Shown piece by piece: positions 44,478-51,743 of a DNA stretch of 64,000 bases (the stretch's first letter is position 1; every line of letters begins with the position of its first letter). Source of the stretch: Cryobacterium sp. N22 (GTDB lineage: Bacteria; Actinomycetota; Actinomycetes; Actinomycetales; Microbacteriaceae); contig NZ_PJJP01000037.1 of assembly GCF_002929555.1 (NCBI RefSeq), positions 467 through 64,466 of the forward strand, read 5' to 3'. Under the pieces are notes generated by a model, which was not told where the DNA came from, searched no databases, and saw nothing but the letters and a program-made list of their open reading frames with translations. The translations under genes and the position numbers were made by a program.

Positions 44478-44530
44478 CACGACACCTCCCTTCGGATCGG
44501 TGTGCGTCGTCGCACTAGTTACTGTTCAGG

Positions 44531-44911
44531 TCAACGCCGGCCGAGCTCGGGGCGTGAAACCTGGGGCTGGTCGTTCCGCTGCCCGAATTCGGAGAGCGGG
44601 GGTAGCTTGCTCGCCCGGTCGCGAATGGCGCGGCGGGTGGTGGCGGGGGTCCTCCGCATCCGGCGTGCGAGTTCCGCCTCAAAGTCGATGCCGCGACCAG
44701 CCATACGCCCGGTGCCGCTGCTGAGGAGATCTGAGGCGCGAACCCAGGTGACGGCTCCACCTGGTGCGTGCTTTTCCTTGTTCGCTCGTGTGTTCGGTCG
44801 GTCCGGTCCAACTTCAAGGGGCGCTGAGCGCCCGAGATGCTGCGTCTGCGTTTCGCCCAGGGCCTCGCCGGTTGCTGATCCGTGTGCCTCGTCGAACTCA
44901 TCCCTAGCCAT
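44531..44911 (-). CDS. Hypothetical basic/disordered protein of the ICE
   Basis: The ATG at 44911 has AAAGGA upstream. The 126 residues start polar and disordered (DEAHGSATGEALGETQTQHL) and end with a basic helical part (FEAELARRMRRTPATTRRAI). The basic end might bind DNA, as in small relaxosome accessory proteins; this is speculation. It lies between the prim-pol and sigma-like genes. Confidence 0.6.
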   Translation of the reverse strand: MARDEFDEAHGSATGEALGETQTQHLGRSAPLEVGPDRPNTRANKEKHAPGGAVTWVRASDLLSSGTGRMAGRGIDFEAELARRMRRTPATTRRAIRDRASKLPPLSEFGQRNDQPQVSRPELGRR

Positions 44912-45010
44912 GACTTGCGTCCTTTCTCACCTTGATGGTCTGAACAACAGGAGTGCCGGCATCTCCCTGGCGCGCGACTTGGAACACAAGTTTTGGCCGC
45001 AGACGCGAAC

Positions 45011-45910
45011 TCAACCCAGGCATGGCGCGTCACCTCGCCTCCGTCCCGGAGCTGATGGGTCGCACCCCTGCGTTTTCGATACGCCGGGCGTGCGTGGGGT
45101 AGCTTGTCGGCTCGCCGACTTGATAGTCGAAGTGATCTCTGTTGCCGGGAGTCCCGCTGTCTGTGCCGCCGGAGCCAGTGCAGCTTCCACATCTGCGGGC
45201 GCAATCCCAGCCTCCACAAGCCGGCAGGCCGCCCAGAAAAGGCCTCTGTTTCGCTCGCCCTCCCCGAGCTTGCTCACCCACTTCGCCAACCGCTTCGGCT
45301 CAGGCCAGGCGAGCACCTCCGGCATAGATACCGCTCGAGGCTGTCGCGGTGCGAGGAACTCACGGAGAGCGGTGGCGTCAACCGGCTTCGAGCCTGCCGC
45401 TGACAGTCGGTCGAGGCTGTAGCTGACTCGGCCGTTGGGTGTCGCCAGCATCGAGGGAGGCACAACGACATAACCACCGTCTCCACGAAAGTCGATATGC
45501 GCGGACGCTGCTTGCCAGCAGCGCTGGGGGTGGGCCGCCAGCGCGGGGAAGTAGACATGCATTCCACCGGACGGCGTACGCACCCGCGCGAGTTCACCGT
45601 CGACGAGCCCGGCGACAATCGCACGCTCGTACAGGATGAAGCCTGAGCCCGTGGCCGTGACGTCGATGTCAACAACATCTAGACCGGACGCGCTGCCCGT
45701 TGGCATCCCGATATTCGCGGCGGGCCATCGCGCCCACCAAGCTTGCACCTGACCAAGGTCCGAACTCGCCTCGTGAAACCCCGCGTGGGTGAGGGGACGC
45801 TTGCCGTCTCTGGCGCAGGGGAAGATCGGGATGGCTGCCCGGGCGAAAGAGAGAGCCGCGCTTTGCGCCGAAGATCGAGCGGTCTCGAGAAGTACGTCGG
45901 CGATACCCAT
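45011..45910 (-). CDS. Bifunctional DNA primase/polymerase (prim-pol) protein
   Basis: The 299-residue protein has the prim-pol core: ARAAIPIFPCARDGKRPLTH (N-terminal strand), ANIGMPTGSASGLDVVDIDV with the DxD-type acidic pair, RTPSGGMHVYFPALA with the conserved His and IDFRGDGGYVVVPPSM. This matches archaeo-eukaryotic primase-like proteins of mobile elements. It probably primes complementary strand synthesis after transfer. The start ATG overlaps the ardC stop (TGATG). Confidence 0.88.
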   Translation of the reverse strand: MGIADVLLETARSSAQSAALSFARAAIPIFPCARDGKRPLTHAGFHEASSDLGQVQAWWARWPAANIGMPTGSASGLDVVDIDVTATGSGFILYERAIVAGLVDGELARVRTPSGGMHVYFPALAAHPQRCWQAASAHIDFRGDGGYVVVPPSMLATPNGRVSYSLDRLSAAGSKPVDATALREFLAPRQPRAVSMPEVLAWPEPKRLAKWVSKLGEGERNRGLFWAACRLVEAGIAPADVEAALAPAAQTAGLPATEITSTIKSASRQATPRTPGVSKTQGCDPSAPGRRRGDAPCLG

Positions 45911-46968
45911 CAGAGAGTCCTGACGTCGATTCGCTCTGGCGGCTGATCTGGCGCGACCGTCAGCGTGGCCCCGAAACCCCGAACCGGCTGGGAGAAGCCC
46001 AACGCGGGAGAATCGCCGGCCCCGATCTGATCGGTCTGGAGCCGGTCGAGGATCGCCGCCGCCGCCCGCCGCACGCGCTCGCCAGTTTCCTGGGTAACCT
46101 CGACCGGGGTCCTGCCGGGTACGGAGCTTGCCCACGCAGACACGTACGGAATTGTGTAGTCGCTCGTATCCATGCCATGTGCTGCGCCGATCATCAAGGC
46201 GACCGACTCCGCTTCTACCTCGCCTATGCCGCGGTGAGACAGCGTGCCAGCGTCGGGATCGTGCATCCTGACGTGCGCCAGTTCGTGACCGAGTGTCTTC
46301 ACTCGGGCGGCGGCATCCATGTCGGCACGGATCGAGACCGTTCGGTCTGCGAAGTCGGTTTGGCCATTTGCTCCACTAACCGACACGGCATCCGGCACCA
46401 ACACGACGGTGAAGCCGGACTCTTGGATGAGTGCTCGGAGGCCACTCCAGAGTCCGTCGGGCGCCTCGCCGTTGAGCAGCATGGGTATGGGGCGTTCGGG
46501 GATCGGCGACCCCTCGGTTTGCGAGATATCCCAGACGTAGGCGGCTCGGGCTCCGACCATTCGCTGGCGAACGGCTTCACCGGCGCGAGGCCGTTCGTTG
46601 GGGCTAAGCCTCCGCCACGAACTGCTGTCGACGGGGGAGGAGCTTGCGAAACGTGCGGTGAGGGGCGCGAAGATCATGTAGCCCTTTTGGCCAGCGGCCA
46701 CGTGGCGCCCGAGCGTTTGCCAGTGTCGAAAGCCGGCTACGTAGCTCGGGAGTGCAGTCGGGACTGATCCACGCTCGTGCGCTTCGGAATGTTGCGCCCA
46801 GATCAAGAGAGAGTTGTTGAATGACCGTGATCGAAAGTGAGCGGAGAACTCAAGGGCGCGCTTCCACTCGTTGCCGGTGACCAGGGCCTCGACCGAGGCA
46901 ACCAGGCGTTCGTGAAGGCCTGCGATTTTCGCATCCCAGCCCTGTCGTGTTTGCGGTTCCGTTGACAC
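45910..46968 (-). CDS. ardC: ArdC-like antirestriction protein with zincin domain
   Basis: The GTG at 46968 (GGAAGG upstream) gives 352 residues. The N-terminal ArdC ssDNA-binding domain is seen in WKRALEFSAHFRSRSFNNSL and LIWAQHSEAHERGSVPTALP, then SYVAGFRHWQTLGRHVAAGQ. The C-terminal metallopeptidase has TLGHELAHVRMHDPDAG (HExxH). ArdC proteins protect incoming DNA from type I and related restriction. It is the first gene of the transfer operon, facing the XRE control gene across the operator region. Confidence 0.9.
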   Translation of the reverse strand: MSTEPQTRQGWDAKIAGLHERLVASVEALVTGNEWKRALEFSAHFRSRSFNNSLLIWAQHSEAHERGSVPTALPSYVAGFRHWQTLGRHVAAGQKGYMIFAPLTARFASSSPVDSSSWRRLSPNERPRAGEAVRQRMVGARAAYVWDISQTEGSPIPERPIPMLLNGEAPDGLWSGLRALIQESGFTVVLVPDAVSVSGANGQTDFADRTVSIRADMDAAARVKTLGHELAHVRMHDPDAGTLSHRGIGEVEAESVALMIGAAHGMDTSDYTIPYVSAWASSVPGRTPVEVTQETGERVRRAAAAILDRLQTDQIGAGDSPALGFSQPVRGFGATLTVAPDQPPERIDVRTL

Positions 46969-47056
46969 ATCGATCACCTTCCCAAGTGGGTGCCAAACAG
47001 GTATGTCTGGCTGACACAGAGGTGCGCCTCGCCACGCCAGCGCATTCGGGACTCCG

Positions 47057-47157
47057 TTGAGCATGCTCAATTGCTTTCAGGAACGGTTTACCACCACATT
47101 TGAGCATGCGCAACCATTGTGTTGGTCATGCTCAAAGACTAAATTGAGCACTCCTAA
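47057..47157. promoter_or_regulatory. Phased operator array TTGAGCATGCTCAA between ardC and the XRE gene
   Basis: A perfect palindrome TTGAGCATGCTCAA lies at 47057-47070. One-mismatch TTGAGCATGCGCAA is at 47100-47113, two-mismatch TTGGTCATGCTCAA at 47122-47135 and a partial TTGAGCACTCCTAA at 47144-47157. Starts are 43, 22 and 22 bases apart, about four, two and two helical turns. Operators in the divergent region between ardC and a regulator gene point to autoregulation and control of transfer. Confidence 0.82.
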
Positions 47158-47215
47158 GGCCTCGAGCGACAGCCGAATGTGGCCAGACTAGACCGAGGGG
47201 TGAGAGGGTCTGTGT

Positions 47216-47674
47216 ATGACCGATGAAGAGAGCAAAACAGCCGCCGAAAACCTGGCGAAACGCCTCCGGCTTCTGCTCGACGTTGCGGTCGCTGAGACGG
47301 GGAGCGAGCCGACCTTCGCCCAGATCGCCGCGTATCTCGAAGAGCGCGGCACGAACCTCTCGCGGTCGCGATGGACGTATATGGTCAACGGTCACCGGTA
47401 TGTACAGGACCTTCCACTATTCGACGGCCTGGCCGCATTCTTCGACGTCGATCCCGCATTCCTCGCGGGTGCCGCCGATGCGGACATCCCCGCGAAGGTG
47501 AGCGCTCAACTCGACCTCGTGCGCGCGATGCGCTCCGCCAAAGTGAAAACCTACGCGGCACGCACCCTAGGAGACATTTCCCCTGGAGCGCTGCAGGCGA
47601 TCAGCAGGTTCTTAGATGAGGAGGTCTCTCCAGAATCTCCAGAAGCGCACGATCGTGCTGGGGATGGCCCATAA
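47216..47674 (+). CDS. XRE-type helix-turn-helix regulator of the ICE
   Basis: The ATG at 47216 has GAGAGGG 7 bases upstream. The 152-residue protein has the HTH region TFAQIAAYLEERGTNLSRSR, then WTYMVNGHRYVQDLPLFDGL and AAFFDVDPAFLAGA, the cluster seen in actinobacterial XRE regulators paired with ImmA peptidases. The C-terminal half is helical (DLVRAMRSAKVKTYAARTL). It is the likely ligand of the adjacent operator array and is followed by an ImmA gene, so it may be cleaved by it. Confidence 0.88.
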   Translation: MTDEESKTAAENLAKRLRLLLDVAVAETGSEPTFAQIAAYLEERGTNLSRSRWTYMVNGHRYVQDLPLFDGLAAFFDVDPAFLAGAADADIPAKVSAQLDLVRAMRSAKVKTYAARTLGDISPGALQAISRFLDEEVSPESPEAHDRAGDGP

Positions 47675-47702
47675 CCAATCGAGGAATTGAGGTGAAGAAG
47701 CA

Positions 47703-48167
47703 GTGGACAAGGAAGTGAGCGTGTCGATGGCCGTCGATCAACTCGCTCTTGGGAACACCTTCACATTCGACGCACTCGTCGACGCCGTGCAGAGAAACCG
47801 GCAACGTCGACTGCGGATTGTTGAACTTGCAGACCTTGGGGATCAGGACGGCTTGTGTGCAGTCTGGCTCGTCGCTGACGGCGAAGACCTCATCCTGCAC
47901 GCCAGCAGCGACTCAGCGCTCCATCGACAGCAATTTGTGCTCCACGAACTGGCACACATGATTCTCGGACACGACGCCAATCATGATCCCGAAACTCCCG
48001 ACTTCCTGCTGCCAGACATCCCGCCACAGGTTAAGGCACGGCTGCTCAGACGCCAGGAACTAAACACCGCCGAAGAAGTCGTAGCGGAGACGCTTGCCGA
48101 CCATCTGGCCGCAGCGATCCGAGGGTCGGCGATGCATAGCTCGCGATATCTGGAGATCTTCGGATGA
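47703..48167 (+). CDS. ImmA/IrrE-like metallopeptidase
   Basis: The 154-residue protein (GTG 47703; GAGG upstream) has the zinc motif FVLHELAHMILGHDANHDPE with HExxH and a downstream Glu in EEVVAETLADHLAAAI. ImmA and IrrE cleave XRE-type repressors in ICEBs1 and Deinococcus. It lies 28 bases after the XRE gene, so derepression of the ICE by cleavage is the natural model. Its stop overlaps the next gene (ATGA). Confidence 0.9.
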   Translation: MDKEVSVSMAVDQLALGNTFTFDALVDAVQRNRQRRLRIVELADLGDQDGLCAVWLVADGEDLILHASSDSALHRQQFVLHELAHMILGHDANHDPETPDFLLPDIPPQVKARLLRRQELNTAEEVVAETLADHLAAAIRGSAMHSSRYLEIFG

Positions 48168-48403
48168 CTGTCGTCATCGTCGCAGCAGCCATGTGGCTAC
48201 TCGCCGCGAGTCTACTTATTCTGCGGCGCGGTCGCGCCGAACGGAACATCACCTATGCGGCGCTCACAATCGCGATCGCAATGACGCTCAATACCGACCC
48301 CGTCTATCGGGCACTCGACAGGCTGGCCGGCGGCGACAACCTCGTGACCCTCGTCGCGGACATTGCGTTGATGATCGGCGTGTTCTTTTGGGTCGCGGAG
48401 TGA
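48164..48403 (+). CDS. N-terminal part of a membrane protein (DUF6545/MAB_1171c-like), broken by frameshift
   Basis: The 79 residues have two to three transmembrane segments (VVIVAAAMWLLAASLLIL and NLVTLVADIALMIGVFF). The sequence RRGRAERNITYAALTIAIAM and NTDPVYRALDRLAGGDNLV is typical of the start of the large membrane proteins that accompany XRE/ImmA pairs. It ends at TTCTTTTGGGTCGCGGAGTGA. A -1 shift at the TTTT run (48386-48389) would read LGRGVMKASQ and continue into the next open frame, which looks like the rest of the same protein. Confidence 0.7.
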   Translation: MTVVIVAAAMWLLAASLLILRRGRAERNITYAALTIAIAMTLNTDPVYRALDRLAGGDNLVTLVADIALMIGVFFWVAE

Positions 48404-49182
48404 TGAAGGCGTCCCAACACCAGCCCAGGGCCGTCAGTCTCGCACTCGGGCGGGCCGCCCTCCTAACCGCAATCCTTGGCGCCGTCATTGCGTTCTCTCT
48501 CATCGAACTTGGCAGCACCACCACCAATTTCATGCTTAAGCTCGGTGATCAGCCCGCGGCTGCCATCTACTCAATGATCCAATTCGTGTACTACGGAATC
48601 GTTCTTTCCGCGATGGCAGTTGTCGCTGCCCGGCAGTTCCGAAACAGCGAGGGCGTCCAAGTGCTACCTCCGGCTTCACTGTTCATCGGAAGTCTTCTTG
48701 GGGTGGTTCTCAGCGTCGTCGTCATCGCTATGGATCTCGCCCACGTCTTCGACAATCTGAGTCTGATGACAGAGATCGCAATCACGTATGAACCCCTACG
48801 ACTGCTCGCCTTCCTGTTCCTCTGCCTCGGCTTTGCTGGCCAGCCAGCCGCTCGAACGTTGCAGGCACGATCTCGCGAGCGAAGGACCCGAATGCTGGTT
48901 GATGATCTCAAGCCGCTATGGGCAGAAGCGACCACGGCGCGACCGGGAATCAGCCTGAACAATCAGAGCGCGTTCCCTACGGACGAACTCGACACTCTGC
49001 TCCATCGTCAGGTCGTCGAGATCCGAGACGCCATGATCGATACGCGGGTGCAGTTCAGGCTCAGCGAACGAGACAGAGCACTCGTCGAGCGCGCTGAACG
49101 TCACCTTGTCGGCGCAAGGCCAGCCAACGCGGCAACTGCCGATTCACCGACGTCACCCGGAGAACGGCAGTCGCGGAGATGA
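48403..49182 (+). CDS. C-terminal part of the same membrane protein (DUF6545/MAB_1171c-like)
   Basis: The ATG at 48403 overlaps the TGA of the preceding frame (TGATG). The 259 residues carry about four transmembrane helices (AALLTAILGAVIAFSLIEL, YYGIVLSAMAVVAARQF, SLFIGSLLGVVLSVVVIAM and LRLLAFLFLCLGF). A cytoplasmic helical tail (RERRTRMLVDDLKPLWAEAT and HRQVVEIRDAMIDTRVQF) follows. It is either an independent coupled gene or the second half of a protein joined by -1 frameshifting. Its function is unknown; a sensor role for the ImmA switch is plausible. Confidence 0.75.
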   Translation: MKASQHQPRAVSLALGRAALLTAILGAVIAFSLIELGSTTTNFMLKLGDQPAAAIYSMIQFVYYGIVLSAMAVVAARQFRNSEGVQVLPPASLFIGSLLGVVLSVVVIAMDLAHVFDNLSLMTEIAITYEPLRLLAFLFLCLGFAGQPAARTLQARSRERRTRMLVDDLKPLWAEATTARPGISLNNQSAFPTDELDTLLHRQVVEIRDAMIDTRVQFRLSERDRALVERAERHLVGARPANAATADSPTSPGERQSRR

Positions 49183-50330
49183 AAGCCGGTTGGGCATCCG
49201 CCGGAGCGGTGACGGCGGCCGGAGGGGTGCTCGCTGGGCTCGGACTTGTGATCGCGAAGAGCCTGACTGCACCAGCCAGCGGTCGAACCTACGACCTCGT
49301 CATCCGCGACGTGGACGATTCGGGGGAGCGGCCCATCGTCGTCCTCGATCGGACCCCTCGTACCTCCGCGCCCGGTCTGTACTGCCTCATTGCAGAGAAT
49401 GGCGGCTGGGTACAGCTGTCCCACGACGTCATGGATCGAGGTCCGCATCTGGTCGGCCGCGAGGTGGTGGGAGATCTGAGCCAAGGCTTGACGGCCGGTG
49501 ACCGCGTCTCGTGGAGCGGTATCGTCTTCCCAAGTCCGGAGAAAGCCGGCCTGGAAGCGACGGGCATCGAGGTGCAAACGGATGTCGGTTTCGCGCCCGC
49601 ATGGCTAGTCACAGGTCGAGGGGACCTGTCGACCTTGTGGACCATTCATATTCACGGTCTGGGAAGCCCGCGCGCGGGAACGCTTCGTGGGGTTCAGGTC
49701 GCTTCTGAAGCTGGGTTAACGTCGCTCGTCGTGACCTATCGCAATGACGGGGAGGGTCCCACCGTGGGTTCCGGTAGGTCCGAGCTCGGTGCTTCCGAGG
49801 CGGATGACGTGCGCGCGGCTGTGCGCCTTGCCCGTGAAAACGGTGCACGCAATGTCATTCTGTTTGGGTGGTCGATGGGCGCATCCATTGCACTGCAGCT
49901 CGCTGCCGATCCCGAGCTTCGAGGCGTCGTGACGGGCCTCGTACTCGAGTCACCCGTTCTTGACTGGGTCGCGACAATAAAGGCGAACTGCGAACGATCC
50001 GGACTACCGGCGTGGACGGGAACGCTGGCGCTGCCGTGGCTCAACGTCGGGCGGCTTGCTCGCCTGACCGGTATCACCAGCCCCCTCGCCTTGAGCAACT
50101 TCGACTGGATCGCACGTGCGGACGAGTTGAGTTTGCCGACGCTCATTCTCCATGGCTCTCTCGACACCTCGTCGCCGTTCCACCTCTCGACTCAACTCAG
50201 AAAACTACGTCCCGATATCGTGGACCTCGAGGCATTCGAGGCCGACCACACGATGAGCTGGAACTCGGATCGCGAACGCTGGAGGTCCGTTCTCCAAACC
50301 TGGCTGACCTCGCACACAGCTTTCGGGTAA
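49179..50330 (+). CDS. Alpha/beta hydrolase with N-terminal membrane helix
   Basis: The 383-residue protein has one hydrophobic N-terminal helix (GAVTAAGGVLAGLGLVIA) and an ~100-residue region before the hydrolase core. The nucleophile elbow is ILFGWSMGASIAL (GxSxG). The acid is in LPTLILHGSLDTSSPF and the His in EADHTMSWNSD. This is a membrane-linked serine hydrolase of unknown substrate. The start overlaps the membrane gene stop (ATGA), so it belongs to the XRE/ImmA operon. It might make or destroy a lipid or peptide signal; that is speculation. Confidence 0.87.
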   Translation: MKAGWASAGAVTAAGGVLAGLGLVIAKSLTAPASGRTYDLVIRDVDDSGERPIVVLDRTPRTSAPGLYCLIAENGGWVQLSHDVMDRGPHLVGREVVGDLSQGLTAGDRVSWSGIVFPSPEKAGLEATGIEVQTDVGFAPAWLVTGRGDLSTLWTIHIHGLGSPRAGTLRGVQVASEAGLTSLVVTYRNDGEGPTVGSGRSELGASEADDVRAAVRLARENGARNVILFGWSMGASIALQLAADPELRGVVTGLVLESPVLDWVATIKANCERSGLPAWTGTLALPWLNVGRLARLTGITSPLALSNFDWIARADELSLPTLILHGSLDTSSPFHLSTQLRKLRPDIVDLEAFEADHTMSWNSDRERWRSVLQTWLTSHTAFG

Positions 50331-50557
50331 GCCCGTTCCACGGGACCCGCAATCTTCTCAATGGGGCAGTTGGTCGAAGGGCTCATATTTCTGATGCGCG
50401 AGGCCGTCGTGTGTTGGCGGGTCTTCCGCCTCCGGGCTTCCAGTTCTAAACTTCTTTCAGGCGATCTCTACAGTGCGCCGTCGCTCGTCGCGACGGCATG
50501 GTTGTCTTGCTACGGCCCCTTTCAAGTTCTTGTCGCCGAAGAATGGAAGGCCGCAAC

Positions 50558-50950
50558 ATGTTCGCTCTCAGTCTGGGACTTATTGCCCGCACCTACTACG
50601 CGCTGCGGCGGTTCATGCCAACCACCCTCCTGCTTGACGCGATCCATACTCGCCGCGGCCTCAAGTGGGGAGTGCCAGCGATGCTCCTCGCTGTCCCGTA
50701 CGCGATCGCAATGGCCGTGTGCGTTGGGCTGGTAGAAGCCGGTGGCTCGGGCTGGCTGTATGTATTGGCCTTGCTGTTCGCATGGAATGCGCTCAAGTTC
50801 CTCGGCGCCGGACCCGGCACTCTGATGCGGTTGCTTCGGGTGCGCGGCAGGGAATCACAAGCGCGGCGCCGAGCAACGACCGACTTATCTTCTGCGCGTG
50901 TCGAGCACGAGCGACTCGTCGAGCCGCTGCTCGCGTCGAGGCGGGGCTGA
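50558..50950 (+). CDS. Small conserved membrane protein
   Basis: The ATG at 50558 with GGAAGG 7 bases upstream gives 130 residues with two hydrophobic segments (WGVPAMLLAVPYAIAMAVCV and WLYVLALLFAWNALKFL). The middle block TTLLLDAIHTRRGLKWGVPA is striking. Similar proteins in Microbacteriaceae are often labelled sulfate permease without evidence; I do not support that label. Function is unknown. It is transcribed alone between the hydrolase gene and the restriction system. Confidence 0.7.
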   Translation: MFALSLGLIARTYYALRRFMPTTLLLDAIHTRRGLKWGVPAMLLAVPYAIAMAVCVGLVEAGGSGWLYVLALLFAWNALKFLGAGPGTLMRLLRVRGRESQARRRATTDLSSARVEHERLVEPLLASRRG

Positions 50951-51056
50951 GCTGAGCACTCGCCGTATGGACTGACTTACGGTTGAGGTAGAGGTATTTC
51001 CGTGAGGCCATTCAGGTGTATTCGCAAACGGTGCTTACTGCGAGTACGCTCCCGCC

Positions 51057-51188
51057 ATGGATGACCTCTCGTCGATGGACCCTCCACATTGCCCCCGTTG
51101 CTTGAGCACGTGCACGCCTGCTGGCACAATGTCACACCCATATTGGCTGTGCACTGAGTGCATGACAGCGGTGCTTGCCCACAGTTGA
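51057..51188 (+). CDS. Tiny zinc-ribbon-like protein
   Basis: The ATG at 51057 gives 43 residues, MDDLSSMDPPHCPRCLSTCT then PAGTMSHPYWLCTECMTAVL. Two CxxC pairs (HCPRC and LCTEC) with 17 residues between them form a zinc ribbon pattern. There is only a weak ribosome site (GTACGC). Small zinc ribbons of this size are frequent in actinobacterial mobile elements. Whether it is expressed is unknown. Confidence 0.5.
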   Translation: MDDLSSMDPPHCPRCLSTCTPAGTMSHPYWLCTECMTAVLAHS

Positions 51189-51743
51189 CCACGGCATTCT
51201 GGAGGCGCTCATTGGATTGGTGACTGAGCGGGCTCCGCAGCGTTCGGCGCAGTGATCCGCACTCACATGCAGGAATCTCTGGATCTGCCTCGGGTGAGCG
51301 TTACGGCCCTCCGCATCCGCAATCACTCGCTCGGTATGACCGTGGCGAAGCATCGCGGCTACCGACCGGCCATCGTACCGATGGTCAGACCTGTACAGCC
51401 ACAGGGCATGCCCCCAACCGTCGGGCCATACAACGCTTGCGGCAAGACAACTCGCGCACACCTCTCCCGAGGGCTTGTCGGCGTTGTTGCCCTAGGTCCG
51501 CGGAGTAAGCGACTTCTTGATAAGCGACCGAATCAGACTCTGAGACAACCGCATTGGACGAGCCACCCTGTGGGGTACCTGCCTGATAGCGGGCGCCTGC
51601 CCACCGTTCCTTGCTGATGCGTTAGCTCTCTGAGCTGCAGTCTGGTGAGCGCCCCACAGTAGCTGGCCCTGCACTCAAAGGCCGCGGACGACGTCCGCGA
51701 CACTGATACGTTCAGAGAAGCAACTAGAGAGGTGCCGCAACAC
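51189..51743. other. Non-coding stretch upstream of hsdM
   Basis: No gene is convincing here. The frame 51252-51617 has no motif and poor codon use. The last ~60 bases hold the likely hsdM promoter (GATACG at about 51703) and the ribosome site AGAGAGG at 51726-51732. Confidence 0.5.

Noticed and set aside
50558..50950. Label sulfate permease for the small membrane protein
   Set aside because: The 130-residue product with two helices has no feature of SulP or other sulfate transporters.
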